Shown here piece by piece: positions 1 to 9,090 of a DNA stretch of 64,000 nt. Source of the DNA: Marinobacter manganoxydans MnI7-9 (GTDB lineage: Bacteria; Pseudomonadota; Gammaproteobacteria; Pseudomonadales; Oleiphilaceae). Position 1 is the first letter of the stretch. Each line of letters opens with the position of its first letter. The stretch spans positions 171,485 through 235,484 of the forward strand of contig NZ_AGTR01000014.1 of assembly GCF_000235625.1 (NCBI RefSeq), in the 5' to 3' direction. The position numbers were made by a program, and so were the translations under genes. The notes under the pieces were generated by a model. The model saw only the letters and a list, made by a program, of their open reading frames with translations. It searched no databases and was not told the DNA's origin.

Positions 1-1
1 A

Positions 2-670
2 ACCGCCTTCTTCGTGCAGCTGCCTGAGGGGGACGAAGCCGATTTCCACATTCGCTGGTTCACTCCGGGCATCGAAGTACCCTTGTGTGGCCACGCCACT
101 TTGGCCAGCGCCTGGGTCATCTTCAACAAACTTGGCTGGGACAAAGATCAGATTCGCATTCGCTCCAAAAGCGGCCCACTCTCCGTCCGGCAGGCCGATG
201 ATGGCTGGCTGGTATTGGATTTCCCGAATCTGGCTTTCGAGGAACAGAGCACGCCGGCACTGATTCGGGAAGCCCTGGATAACGCGCCTGATGCTTCGTT
301 TTTTGTTCCAAACGACACCAATTACATGGTGGTTCTGAGGGATGAGGACGCCGTGCGATCTGCTCAACCGGATCTGCGCAAACTCAAGCAAATCGGCAAT
401 CAGGGGCTGATCATCACCGCACCTGGCGAAGACTGCGATTTCGTCAGCCGCTATTTCGCTCCGGGCGCCGGTATTGATGAAGACCCGGTTACCGGCTCCA
501 TTCACAGCGTGCTCGTGCCCTACTGGTCAGAAAAACTGGGCAAGACACGGCTCGACGCCCGGCAGGTTTCAGCCCGGGGCGGCGTGCTGCACTGCGAGTT
601 GAAGGGGGATCGGGTCGACATCGCCGGCCAGGCTGCATTCTTCATGGAAGGCTCCGTCTACCTGCCCTGA
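2..670 (+). CDS. PhzF family isomerase-like protein, 5' end outside window
   Basis: The reading frame is open to the left edge, so this is the C-terminal three quarters (about 222 codons) of a PhzF/diaminopimelate-epimerase-fold protein. The first visible residues, TAFFV, match the conserved stretch that follows the catalytic Glu in this family, and that Glu lies just outside the window. RWFTP, then LCGHATLASAW, and later DEDPVTGSIHS are family signatures. Members are cytosolic, act without cofactor and isomerise small metabolites; the substrate here cannot be told. A GTG at 14 could be mistaken for the start, but the homology continues upstream of it. The stop is followed by a perfect inverted repeat that runs into the next start codon. 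Confidence 0.85.
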   Translation, partial: TAFFVQLPEGDEADFHIRWFTPGIEVPLCGHATLASAWVIFNKLGWDKDQIRIRSKSGPLSVRQADDGWLVLDFPNLAFEEQSTPALIREALDNAPDASFFVPNDTNYMVVLRDEDAVRSAQPDLRKLKQIGNQGLIITAPGEDCDFVSRYFAPGAGIDEDPVTGSIHSVLVPYWSEKLGKTRLDARQVSARGGVLHCELKGDRVDIAGQAAFFMEGSVYLP

Positions 671-677
671 GACTGGT

Positions 678-715
678 ATACTGCCCGCCGTTTTCTTTCC
701 AACGGCGGGCAGTAT
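678..715 (+). promoter_or_regulatory. Perfect 15-bp inverted repeat overlapping the next start codon
   Basis: Positions 678-692 (ATACTGCCCGCCGTT) are the exact reverse complement of 701-715, with an 8-nt loop. The right arm includes the first two bases of the ATG at 714. It could be the terminator of the PhzF gene (no T-tract follows) or an RNA hairpin that sequesters the start codon. No clear Shine-Dalgarno sequence precedes the ATG. Confidence 0.6.
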
Positions 716-1907
716 GACGGCAGTTTCAGCATCACAGTACGACGTAATCATCCTCGGCGCCGGCGCGGCGGGCCTGATGTGTGCGGCAACCGCCGGCTAT
801 CGCGGCCGCAGGGTGCTGGTGCTGGACCACGCCAACAAGCCAGGCAAGAAAATCCTCATGTCCGGCGGCGGCCGCTGCAACTTCACCAACCTGAACAGCA
901 CGCCCGCCAACTTCCTGTCGGACAACCCGCACTACTGCATTTCCGCACTCAAGCGCTACACGCCCCAGGATTTTCTGGAACTGGTAGACCGGCACGGCAT
1001 TGAGCATGAGGAAAAAGCCCCTGGCCAGTTGTTCTGCAAGGACAGCGCCAAGGATATCCTCAACATGCTGCTGACCGAATGCGAGTGGGCAGGAGCAGAA
1101 GTGAGAATGAAAACAACGGTCGACCGCATTACCGAAATCGACAGCGGCTACCGCCTGAGCGTCGGCTCCGGCGATCTCACCTGTGAATCCCTGGTGATCG
1201 CCACCGGTGGCCTGTCGATTCCCACCATGGGCGCCACCGCATTCGGTTACCGGGTAGCCGAGCAGTTCGGGCTGGACATACTTCCCACCCGCGCGGGCCT
1301 GGTACCCTTTACCCTGCAGCCGGAATTGAAAGACCAGCTCGCGCCTTTGTCCGGTGTCAGTTGTCCCGTTGACGTGCAGTGCCATGACCAGCACTTCCGG
1401 GAACCGATGCTGGTCACCCATCGCGGGCTCAGTGGCCCGGCGATGCTCCAGATTTCCAGTTTCTGGGAGCCGGGCGACAGCCTGGCCATCGATCTGCTGC
1501 CGGCCTGCCGCATCAAGGATGACCTGCTGAACCTCCGGAAAACCCGCCCGCAGTCAACCATTGCAAACTACCTGACCCAGCACCTGCCAAAACGGTTTGC
1601 CCAGGCCTTCAACGAACTGCAGGGCTGGACCGGTCCCTTGCAGGGCTACAAGAACAGCGATATTGAGCAGGTTGCCGATGTCCTCGGCCATTGGTCGATC
1701 AAGCCGGCGGGAACCGAGGGCTACCGCACGGCAGAGGTTACCCTGGGGGGTGTGGATACACGCCAGCTCTCCTCCAAAACCATGGCGGTGCTGGAGAAGC
1801 CAAACCTGTATTTCATCGGTGAGGTGGTGGACGTGACCGGCCACCTCGGCGGCCATAATTTCCAGTGGGCCTGGGCTTCGGGTGTGGCGGCCGGCAACAG
1901 CGCCTGA
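714..1907 (+). CDS. NAD(P)/FAD-dependent oxidoreductase, BaiN/HI0933 family
   Basis: A 397-residue flavoprotein. The dinucleotide-binding glycine motif GAGAAG is at residues 15-20, and the family-defining segment GKKILMSGGGRCNFTN follows at about 44-59. Near the C-terminus DVTGHLGGHNFQWAWASG is the second FAD contact typical of the HI0933/YhiN/BaiN group. Length is normal. Members are cytosolic flavoproteins; the best-studied homologues reduce bile-acid or quinone-like substrates, but the proteobacterial role is not established. The ATG lies inside a 15-bp inverted repeat and has no strong ribosome-binding site, so expression may depend on hairpin opening or coupling to the upstream gene. Confidence 0.85.
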   Translation: MTAVSASQYDVIILGAGAAGLMCAATAGYRGRRVLVLDHANKPGKKILMSGGGRCNFTNLNSTPANFLSDNPHYCISALKRYTPQDFLELVDRHGIEHEEKAPGQLFCKDSAKDILNMLLTECEWAGAEVRMKTTVDRITEIDSGYRLSVGSGDLTCESLVIATGGLSIPTMGATAFGYRVAEQFGLDILPTRAGLVPFTLQPELKDQLAPLSGVSCPVDVQCHDQHFREPMLVTHRGLSGPAMLQISSFWEPGDSLAIDLLPACRIKDDLLNLRKTRPQSTIANYLTQHLPKRFAQAFNELQGWTGPLQGYKNSDIEQVADVLGHWSIKPAGTEGYRTAEVTLGGVDTRQLSSKTMAVLEKPNLYFIGEVVDVTGHLGGHNFQWAWASGVAAGNSA

Positions 1908-1999
1908 GGGCACATCCGACTGCCCAAAGCGACCGTCGAACTGGTAAGCTGAGTTCATGTATTGGCATGACCGGAGAACACACAAGATAGGGGGAACGG

Positions 2000-2869
2000 A
2001 TGCTCCAGACCCACAGTGACACCACAACCAGCAATGCCCTCGTTGTCGAAGGTGGCGCCATGCGCGGCATCTTCGCCGCCGGCGTACTCGATGCCTTTCT
2101 CGAAAAGCGGCATCAGCCTTTCACGGAAGCCTGGGGCGTCTCCGCGGGCTCAACCAATCTCATCGGCTACCTCTGCGGCCATCACGGCCGAAATCATCGA
2201 GTAATCACCGACCACGCCTGTCGGCCGGAATTCATCAACTGGGGGCGTTTCTTCCAGGGCGGGCATTTGTGCGATGTTCACTGGCTCTGGCATCAGTCTT
2301 ACCAGGAAGTACCACTCGATCTGGAACGCTACCTGTCTGGCACCACCAAACTCTGGGTGGCAACCACGTCGGTGGTGACCGGTGAGGCCCGGTATTTTCC
2401 GGTCGACGACCAGAACATCCACAACGTGCTCACCGCCTCCTGCTCCATTCCCCTGGCCTACCGTGATTATCCAAGAGTGGAGGACGAGCCCATGAGTGAT
2501 GGCGGAATTGCCGATTCCATTCCGGTTGCGGAGGCCTATCGCCGGGGAGCCCGGGATATCACGGTGGTGCTTTCCCGACCGCTGGGCTATGAGAAGAAGC
2601 CGTTGGCGTTTCCGGCGCTCACCAAGCGGATGTTCCGGGAGCAACCGGGGCTCGCCGAGGCCATAATCCGGCGGGGCGAAAGATACAACGAGACACTGGA
2701 ATTCATTCGAAATCCGCCGGAGGACTGCCGGCTCCGGATTATCGCGCCACCGGAGGATTTTCCGGTAAGCCGGTTGACCACGGATCTGAACAAGCTGGAT
2801 CTGGGGTATCAGCAAGGCCACCGCGCGGCGATGGCCTATCTGGCCGAATTGGCCCAGGAAGTAACCTAG
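2000..2869 (+). CDS. Patatin-like phospholipase (YjjU/RssA type)
   Basis: A 289-residue patatin-fold hydrolase with the expected elements in order: glycine-rich oxyanion loop EGGAMRG at 17-23, nucleophile elbow GVSAG with Ser48, and the catalytic aspartate in SDGGIADSIPV near residue 166. The Ser-Asp dyad is intact, so lipid acyl hydrolase activity is likely. There is no signal peptide, suggesting a cytosolic or membrane-peripheral enzyme. A GGGGGAA ribosome-binding site precedes the ATG. The last 4 bases overlap the convergent universal stress gene through a shared CTAG. Confidence 0.85.
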   Translation: MLQTHSDTTTSNALVVEGGAMRGIFAAGVLDAFLEKRHQPFTEAWGVSAGSTNLIGYLCGHHGRNHRVITDHACRPEFINWGRFFQGGHLCDVHWLWHQSYQEVPLDLERYLSGTTKLWVATTSVVTGEARYFPVDDQNIHNVLTASCSIPLAYRDYPRVEDEPMSDGGIADSIPVAEAYRRGARDITVVLSRPLGYEKKPLAFPALTKRMFREQPGLAEAIIRRGERYNETLEFIRNPPEDCRLRIIAPPEDFPVSRLTTDLNKLDLGYQQGHRAAMAYLAELAQEVT

Positions 2870-3717
2870 CGAAGCACCACCAGGGGCTTTTTGGCGGTTT
2901 TCAGCATCGTGGTGGTTGTACTGCCCACCAGGAACTGACGGATGCGGGAGTGCCCATAGGCGCCCATCACCAGGATGTCGATGTCGTGTTCTTCCTGGTA
3001 GGCGTGCAACGCGGGTTCCACATCCCCGGCCCGGATCGCCAGAGTGATCTCGGATTCCAGACCTGCCAGCATTTTCTCGGCTTTCCTGAGCTGCTCCCAG
3101 CGGTCGTTGGTGTCCGGTCCAACCATCACCAGATGCAACGGCATGCCTTTCAGAACCGGGCTGCCAGCCAGCAATTCCACGCCCTTGAACGCCGTAGCGC
3201 TGCCATCGAAGGCCAGCATGGCGCTGCGGGGCTGGGTATAGTCGTCCGGCACCAGGAGAATCGGGCGGTGCATGCTGCGAATCACCGTCTCCAACTGACT
3301 GCCGATGTGGGTGTCACGCTCGGAACTGCTTTCACCGTGCAGCCCCATGACCAGCAGGCGGGTCTGATTCTCCAGCGCCAGCAGAGACTCGGTCAGGTCA
3401 CCATGGCGCTGACGCTGCACCACGTCATTGATACCGGATTCGCTGACCCGCTTTGCCGCTTCGTCCAGCATGTGGTGGCCGTGTTCCAGGGCCAGCTTGG
3501 CGCGCTTGCGGTCCAGCTCTGCCAGGTCTTCGAGCAGCTGTTCACGACTGCCAAGGCCGATGCTTCCGGCCAGATCCGGCTCTGCCGGATAACGCTCTTC
3601 ATCAAGCACGTGCAACAGCATCATGGGGGTTTCCATGTGCTTGCTGGCCCAGCTGGCGTAATCGCAAACTGCGGGAGCGGCCTGGGAGCCATCAATACAG
3701 GCAACTACTCGTAACAT
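2866..3717 (-). CDS. Universal stress protein with two UspA domains
   Basis: The start is placed at the ATG at 3717, giving 283 residues beginning [12 protein letters not shown]; this matches the canonical first beta strand of UspA and follows a GGCGAGG-type ribosome-binding site. A longer frame adds 25 polar residues without family similarity. Two tandem Usp domains are visible: the first about 1-145, the second about 155-283, ending in [21 protein letters not shown], the nucleotide-binding G-2x-G-9x-G(S/T) signature (cited here in part). It lies 76 bp downstream of the SulP transporter on the same strand and is probably co-transcribed, a common SulP-Usp pairing. Confidence 0.85.
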   Translation of the reverse strand: MLRVVACIDGSQAAPAVCDYASWASKHMETPMMLLHVLDEERYPAEPDLAGSIGLGSREQLLEDLAELDRKRAKLALEHGHHMLDEAAKRVSESGINDVVQRQRHGDLTESLLALENQTRLLVMGLHGESSSERDTHIGSQLETVIRSMHRPILLVPDDYTQPRSAMLAFDGSATAFKGVELLAGSPVLKGMPLHLVMVGPDTNDRWEQLRKAEKMLAGLESEITLAIRAGDVEPALHAYQEEHDIDILVMGAYGHSRIRQFLVGSTTTTMLKTAKKPLVVLR

Positions 3718-3793
3718 CTCAACCTCGCCTTCATGATCCTTGTGATTTTTATTCTGACTGCGATCGCTGTTGGATTCCCTGGTCTGTGTCATG

Positions 3794-5281
3794 TCAGTGC
3801 CCCATCAGCTGGTCAACGGCGTCCGGCTTGTCGTGCACGCCAAAGCGGTCAACGATCGTGGCACTGGCTTCATTCAGCCCGATCACCTCAACCTCCGAGC
3901 CTTCACGGCGGAACTTGATCACGGCCTTGTCCAGGGCACCCACTGCGGTGATATCCCAGAAATGCGCGCGACTCAGGTCGATCACCACATTATCGACTGC
4001 TTCCTTGAAATCAAAGGATTCCATGAATTTTTCCGAGGAGCTGAAGAACACCTGACCCACAACGCGGTAGGTGCGGGTGTCGGTGGTTTCATCCAGCTCG
4101 GAGGTCACCAGCATGTAGTGGCCCACCTTGTTGGCAAAGAACAACGCCGCCAGCAGCACGCCGGCCAGAACACCGAAGGCCAGGTTATGGGTGGCAACCA
4201 CGACAATAACGGTTACCAGCATCACGATGTTGGTGGAAAGCGGATGCTCACGCAGATTACGAATCGAATCCCAGGAGAAGGTACCAATCGATACCATAAT
4301 CATCACCGCTACGAGGGCCGCCATGGGGATCTGGACCAACACGCTATCCAATAGCAGCACCATAACCAGCAGGAAGAGACCGGCCGTGAGGGTGGAAAGC
4401 CGGGTCCGGCCGCCGGATTTCACGTTGATAATGGACTGGCCGATCATGGCACAGCCGGCCATACCACCGATCAGGCCGGAGCCGATGTTGGCAATGCCCT
4501 GACCCTTGCATTCACGGTTACGGTCGCTGGTAGTGTCCGTCAGGTCGTCCACGATGGTGGCCGTCATCATGGATTCCAAAAGCCCCACAATGGCCAGCGG
4601 AATCGAGTACGGCAGGATGATCATCAGGGTTTCCAGGTTCAGAGGCACATCCGGCCACAGGAATACCGGCAGGGTATCCGGCAAATCGCCCATGTCCCCA
4701 ACCGTCCGGATGTCCATTCCGGTAACCACGGCAACGGCCGTCAGAACGACGATGCACACCAGGGGCGAAGGCAGAACCTTGCCCACAACGGGTAGCAGGG
4801 GAAACAGATAGATAATTCCCAGACCCGCGGCTGTCATTGCGTAAACGTGCCAGGTGACGTTGGTCAGCTCGGGCAACTGCGCCATAAAGATGAGAATGGC
4901 CAGGGCGTTCACGAAACCGGTCACCACCGAGCGAGACACGAAGCGCATCAGGCTGCCAAGCTTCAGATAACCGGCAATCAGCTGCAGCACGCCTGTCATC
5001 AGGGTTGCGGCCAGCAGGTACTGCAGGCCATGCTCTTTCACCAGCGTCACCATCAACACCGCCATGGCTGCGGTTGCGGCAGAAATCATCCCGGGGCGCC
5101 CGCCCACGAAAGCGATGATCACGGCAATACAGAAGGAGGCATACAGCCCCACTTTGGGATCGACTCCGGCAATGATCGAGAAGGCAATGGCCTCCGGAAT
5201 CAGTGCCAGCGCCACAACGATACCTGCGAGTACATCGCCACGAATGTTCGAAAGCCAGTTGGCTTTAAGGGAATTCACCAT
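3794..5281 (-). CDS. SulP family anion transporter with STAS domain
   Basis: An inner-membrane SLC26/SulP permease of about 495 residues. The N-terminal half carries the family motif [20 protein letters not shown] followed by 10-12 hydrophobic segments. From about residue 400 a cytosolic STAS domain follows, with [20 protein letters not shown] as its core. The substrate could be sulfate, bicarbonate or another anion; sequence alone does not decide. The start is uncertain: ATG at 5281 is preferred, while a TTG at 5332 would add 17 residues. It is divergent from the MgtC-like gene and precedes the Usp gene in a likely two-gene operon. Confidence 0.85.
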   Translation of the reverse strand: MVNSLKANWLSNIRGDVLAGIVVALALIPEAIAFSIIAGVDPKVGLYASFCIAVIIAFVGGRPGMISAATAAMAVLMVTLVKEHGLQYLLAATLMTGVLQLIAGYLKLGSLMRFVSRSVVTGFVNALAILIFMAQLPELTNVTWHVYAMTAAGLGIIYLFPLLPVVGKVLPSPLVCIVVLTAVAVVTGMDIRTVGDMGDLPDTLPVFLWPDVPLNLETLMIILPYSIPLAIVGLLESMMTATIVDDLTDTTSDRNRECKGQGIANIGSGLIGGMAGCAMIGQSIINVKSGGRTRLSTLTAGLFLLVMVLLLDSVLVQIPMAALVAVMIMVSIGTFSWDSIRNLREHPLSTNIVMLVTVIVVVATHNLAFGVLAGVLLAALFFANKVGHYMLVTSELDETTDTRTYRVVGQVFFSSSEKFMESFDFKEAVDNVVIDLSRAHFWDITAVGALDKAVIKFRREGSEVEVIGLNEASATIVDRFGVHDKPDAVDQLMGH

Positions 5282-5370
5282 GATTTCGGGGTTCCAGCTT
5301 GCTACGAATTCAAAGGTCGCGAAGCTTATCAACCCCCTTACAGGAAAGTAAGGTCGCTAGCGGTAAGTTC

Positions 5371-5382
5371 TTAGACGTCTAA
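5371..5382. promoter_or_regulatory. 12-bp palindrome between divergent genes
   Basis: TTAGACGTCTAA is a perfect palindrome midway between the divergent SulP and MgtC-like genes. It may be an operator for one or both; no regulator is identifiable nearby. Confidence 0.3.
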
Positions 5383-5445
5383 CGACCAGCGCCCTCTACT
5401 GCTATTATCAGAACATCATTGATTTACAGGAGCTTGCATAGCCCC

Positions 5446-6726
5446 ATGGACGACGTTGCCGCCCAGTTTCTCGCTGGAAACCAGACCACCCTTAATCTCG
5501 CCGTTGCTCTTCTGCTTGGCGCCATCATCGGCCTTGAGCGGGGCTGGGACGCGCGAGAGCAGAAATCCGGCGAGCGCATTGCCGGCATCCGCACCTTTGC
5601 TCTGGTCGGCCTGCTTGGCGGTATTTCGGCGGTACTGGCGCAGGAAATAACGGAGTGGGCGTTTCCAGTGCTTCTGGTCAGTGTCGTCGCCATGGCCATC
5701 GTGGCCTACAGCGAACGCCTGGAGCATATCCGCAACTTCAGTATCACCGGTATGGTTGGCATGGTTCTAACCTTCTGTTTCGGAGCAGTGGCGGTGGCTG
5801 TGGACCCGGTTATCGCCACAGCAGCCGCTGTTGTGACCGCTATCATCCTGGACAACAAGCAGGAAATTCATGGCTGGGTGAACAAACTGAAGGAACATGA
5901 ACTGGATGCCGCTCTCAAACTGCTGCTGATTTCCGTGGTCATGCTGCCGTTATTGCCGAACGAAAAGATGGGGCCGGGCGGCGTTCTCAACCCCAGGGAG
6001 ATCTGGTGGATGGTGGTGATGATCGCCTCCATTTCCTTTGTCGGCTATTTCGCCATAAGGGTCGCCGGTACCCGCAAAGGCATCCTGTTTACCAGCCTAT
6101 TCGCCGGGTTGAGCTCGTCCACTGCCCTCACGCTGCACTTCGCCCGCCAGGCCTCGAAAACTCCGCAGCTCAACGCCCAGTTCGCCACCGGTATCCTGAT
6201 TGCCTGCGGCACTATGTTCCCCCGTATCCTGGTTTATTGCCTGGTGATCAATCCCGATCTGTTGCCCAGTCTGATCTGGCCCGTGCTGGTGATGACCGCC
6301 CTGCTCTACGGGCCCGCGCTCTTTATCTGGCGGAAAAATGACCGAGAGCTTCAGGTAAGCCAACCAACCCTCAACCAGAACCCGCTGGATTTGACCTCTG
6401 CCCTGGTTTTTGGCGCGTTGCTCACAGCCATCCTGCTTATGGGCGAGTTCCTCGGCAACTGGCTGGGTGATGCGGGCATCTATTTCCTGGCAGCCACCTC
6501 CGGCATCGCGGATGTGGACGCAATTACCCTCTCCCTGACCCGCATGTCCAACAACAGCCTGGCCATGGGAACAGCAGTCATAGGCATTGTGATCGCCGCT
6601 GCAACCAACAACCTCGTGAAATCGGCGCTGGCCGGGTTTGTCGGCAATCGCCAGATCGGGCTGCTGGTCGGGGGGCCGATGGTGCTCTCTCTGGCAGCCG
6701 GGCTTCTGGTCGCCTGGCTGCAGTAA
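5446..6726 (+). CDS. MgtC/SapB and DUF4010 domain membrane protein
   Basis: About 426 residues, almost entirely hydrophobic helices. The N-terminal 140 residues form an MgtC/SapB-like domain (GAIIGLERGWDAREQKSGER, then GIRTFALVGLLGG), and the rest matches the DUF4010 layout with ATSGIADVDAITLSL near the C-terminus. It is an inner-membrane protein of unknown transport role; MgtC relatives are linked to magnesium and acid stress. An AGGAG stands 13 bases before the ATG at 5446, a little far. Only 4 bp separate its stop from that of convergent alkB. Confidence 0.8.
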   Translation: MDDVAAQFLAGNQTTLNLAVALLLGAIIGLERGWDAREQKSGERIAGIRTFALVGLLGGISAVLAQEITEWAFPVLLVSVVAMAIVAYSERLEHIRNFSITGMVGMVLTFCFGAVAVAVDPVIATAAAVVTAIILDNKQEIHGWVNKLKEHELDAALKLLLISVVMLPLLPNEKMGPGGVLNPREIWWMVVMIASISFVGYFAIRVAGTRKGILFTSLFAGLSSSTALTLHFARQASKTPQLNAQFATGILIACGTMFPRILVYCLVINPDLLPSLIWPVLVMTALLYGPALFIWRKNDRELQVSQPTLNQNPLDLTSALVFGALLTAILLMGEFLGNWLGDAGIYFLAATSGIADVDAITLSLTRMSNNSLAMGTAVIGIVIAAATNNLVKSALAGFVGNRQIGLLVGGPMVLSLAAGLLVAWLQ

Positions 6727-6730
6727 TCCC

Positions 6731-7381
6731 TTACCTGGCCCGACGGAACGTCAGATTGTAACGATACCCGCCCGTTAGCGGGTGCTCCCCGGCTTTGAGG
6801 GTCAGCACGCCGTGATAACACATCCGGGCCGGGCCGCCCCAGACCACAACGTCACCATGGGCAAGTGGCACGCGGATGGGGCGTTCGCTGCGTTTGAGAC
6901 CACCAAACTGGAACACCATCGGCAGGCCCAGAGAAACCGACACGATGGGCTGCGTGAAGTCCTGCTCGTCCTTGTCCTGATGCAGCCCCATTCTTGCCCC
7001 GGGCTGGTATCGATTGATCAGACAGGCGTCCGGTTCAAATCCCTCAAAACCAGCGGTTTCGGCGGCGCTTCTGGCCAGTTCCCGGAAAGCCGCAGGCATG
7101 GCGGGCCAAGGCCGGCCGGATTCCGGATCCTCCGCCTGATACCGGTAACCCCTGCTATCGGTAACCCAGCCAAGATCCCCGCAGCAGCTCATGGCCGCAG
7201 ACATGGCATGGCCACCAGGGGTCTTCATGTGTCTGAACGGCGCTTCTGAGGTAACCGTTTCAATGCCGGCCATGAGTGATTCGGCGTTCGGGAGCGCGAA
7301 CTGCCGCAGCACCACCGCGCCATCCATCAGAGGCTCGACTGTCTGTTCCGGTGGCAGGTTAGAAAACAGGTCTTGGGTCAT
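6731..7381 (-). CDS. alkB: AlkB-type alpha-ketoglutarate-dependent dioxygenase
   Basis: A 216-residue Fe(II)/2-oxoglutarate dioxygenase that oxidatively removes methyl groups from 1-methyladenine and 3-methylcytosine in DNA or RNA. The iron ligands are visible: His and Asp in GLHQDKDE at about 132-134 and the distal His in CYHGV. The arginines of GGYRYNLTFRRAR at the C-terminus are the 2-oxoglutarate and substrate contacts of E. coli AlkB. Length equals the E. coli enzyme. It stands alone, not fused or adjacent to ada, so its induction is not evident. Confidence 0.92.
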   Translation of the reverse strand: MTQDLFSNLPPEQTVEPLMDGAVVLRQFALPNAESLMAGIETVTSEAPFRHMKTPGGHAMSAAMSCCGDLGWVTDSRGYRYQAEDPESGRPWPAMPAAFRELARSAAETAGFEGFEPDACLINRYQPGARMGLHQDKDEQDFTQPIVSVSLGLPMVFQFGGLKRSERPIRVPLAHGDVVVWGGPARMCYHGVLTLKAGEHPLTGGYRYNLTFRRAR

Positions 7382-7519
7382 GACTACTGCCCCCTCATAA
7401 ATGATTTAATCTAATAGCTTACGTGGCTTTTTCACAGGTCGATGAAAGCCTGTTCATGAAGCCGGGCTGAAAAACACGTATATTCTATGGGCTGATTCAT
7501 TCCTGTTAAGGACTTATTA

Positions 7520-8299
7520 ATGCTGTTTGCAATCATAATTGGCGGTCTGATTGGCTACGCCTTTGGCAAATTCCCGGGCTTTCTCATAGGTGCGGCGATT
7601 GGCGCCTTTCTCTTGAACCTTCTCAAGCGCCGCCTGATTGGCAAGCTCCAGAGCATTCAGTCCGGTTTTATTGAATCGGTTTTTGCTGTGATGGGTGCCC
7701 TCTGCAAGGCAGATGGCGTGGTATCCAGGGATGAAATTCAGATGGCCGAAGCCATGTTCATTCGCTTCCGCCTGAATGAAGAACAGAAAGCCAAGGCCAA
7801 AACCGCCTTCAACCGTGGTAAAGAGCCGGATTTCGACCTGGATGCCGAGCTTAACCAGTTCCTCCAGGCCAGCGGACGCCAACCCGCGTTTCTCCAGATG
7901 TTCCTGCAGGTTCAGGTATCAGCCGTAGCTGCGGACGGCAAGGTGCACCCGGCCGAACACGAAATGCTGGTAAAAATCGCCCGTGGGCTGGGGTTACCGG
8001 AGAGCCAGGTGGACCAGCTCGAAGCCATGCTCCGTGGGGCCCACACCAACCGGGCCGGTGCTGGCCAGCCCTCCTCCGCTGATCAGATCAGCGATGCCTA
8101 CAAGGTTCTTGGGGTATCGCCTTCCGCCAGTGATGATGAGCTCAAGAAGGCCTACCGTAAGCTGATGAGTGAGAACCACCCGGATAAACTTGCGGGCCGG
8201 GGATTGCCCGAGAGCATGCGGGAGATGGCAGAGGAACGCACCCGCGAAATCAGTCATGCCTACGATGTGATCAAGGAAGCCCGGAAAAAATCTGCGTAA
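7520..8299 (+). CDS. djlA: DjlA-like co-chaperone (TerB and J domain)
   Basis: A 259-residue protein. A glycine-rich hydrophobic N-terminal helix (about 1-35) should anchor it in the inner membrane, as in DjlA. A TerB-like helical domain follows (about 45-165, with KADGVVSRDE and AADGKVHPAEHE) and a C-terminal J domain (about 190-259) that has the essential HPD in ENHPDKL. It is expected to stimulate the ATPase of DnaK at the membrane. AAGGA precedes the ATG by 7 bases. It is monocistronic. Confidence 0.88.
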   Translation: MLFAIIIGGLIGYAFGKFPGFLIGAAIGAFLLNLLKRRLIGKLQSIQSGFIESVFAVMGALCKADGVVSRDEIQMAEAMFIRFRLNEEQKAKAKTAFNRGKEPDFDLDAELNQFLQASGRQPAFLQMFLQVQVSAVAADGKVHPAEHEMLVKIARGLGLPESQVDQLEAMLRGAHTNRAGAGQPSSADQISDAYKVLGVSPSASDDELKKAYRKLMSENHPDKLAGRGLPESMREMAEERTREISHAYDVIKEARKKSA

Positions 8300-8319
8300 G
8301 GCCCTCTGCCGTCACCGGG

Positions 8320-8928
8320 TCAGAACCAGCGCGGTACCCGCACGCGATAATGCTCGTAGTCCTCGCCAAATTTATCCGCCAGCGCCTTCTCCTCCTCTCG
8401 GGCCTGGCGGGTGATCACCAGTACACCGGCCACCAGGCATACCAGGGAAAACACACTGGGCAAGGCCAGGAAAAAACCGAGCTGCCCAGCCATCACAGCC
8501 AGGAACAGGGGATTACGGGAACGGCCAAATGGCCCGCCTGTGAGCAGTTTGCGCTCATCCTTCCGAGGATCGATACCAGAGCGCCAATCCTCATGCATGT
8601 AGGCCTGCAGATAGTTCACGGTAGTAAATGAGCCAATCAGGAGGAGCATGCCAACCAGCAAAATCGGCCACACATAGAGCGGGCCGAACACGCCCAGCCA
8701 GGGGTCGATATCCGCAAAAATCCGCACCACGCAGACGCCGAGAATGAACGCCCGAAACACATTGAAGGTTTGCCGGTGCCACCAGGGCGCACTCCCTCGC
8801 TCACCATAGTTAATGTGCGAAAAGCGCATTCTCTGATACAGCCCGAGGCTTCGGCCAGCAAACTGCAGACCGATCATCAGAAAGAAAATGCCGAGAAAGT
8901 GGCGTACGAGGGGTTCAATAAATTCCAT
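8320..8928 (-). CDS. ICMT/PEMT-like membrane methyltransferase
   Basis: A 202-residue integral membrane protein with about five hydrophobic segments and the C-terminal signature of isoprenylcysteine carboxyl methyltransferase relatives: GPFGRSRNPLFLA, then REEEKALADKFGEDYEHYR and VPRWF. These residues bind S-adenosylmethionine in the family. Bacterial members lack prenylated protein substrates and their targets are unknown. It is divergent from the amidase gene with a 162-bp promoter region between. Confidence 0.8.
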   Translation of the reverse strand: MEFIEPLVRHFLGIFFLMIGLQFAGRSLGLYQRMRFSHINYGERGSAPWWHRQTFNVFRAFILGVCVVRIFADIDPWLGVFGPLYVWPILLVGMLLLIGSFTTVNYLQAYMHEDWRSGIDPRKDERKLLTGGPFGRSRNPLFLAVMAGQLGFFLALPSVFSLVCLVAGVLVITRQAREEEKALADKFGEDYEHYRVRVPRWF

Positions 8929-9025
8929 CAGGATCGCTTACAACGTTTTCAGGCCGACAGCTTATTATTTGAAGAGGTCTGTGAAAAGGCCCTGTGCTAG
9001 CCGCCGACCACTCACCCTACCTAAA

Positions 9026-9037
9026 ATGACATGTCAT
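9026..9037. promoter_or_regulatory. 12-bp palindrome, candidate operator
   Basis: ATGACATGTCAT is a perfect palindrome in the intergenic region between the divergent ICMT-like and amidase genes, of the kind bound by TetR-type dimers. No adjacent regulator gene supports this. Confidence 0.3.
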
Positions 9038-9090
9038 CACGTTTTCAAATGCAGTAGAGTCGTGGAATCACTTTCAAGGAGAGTCTGGCC

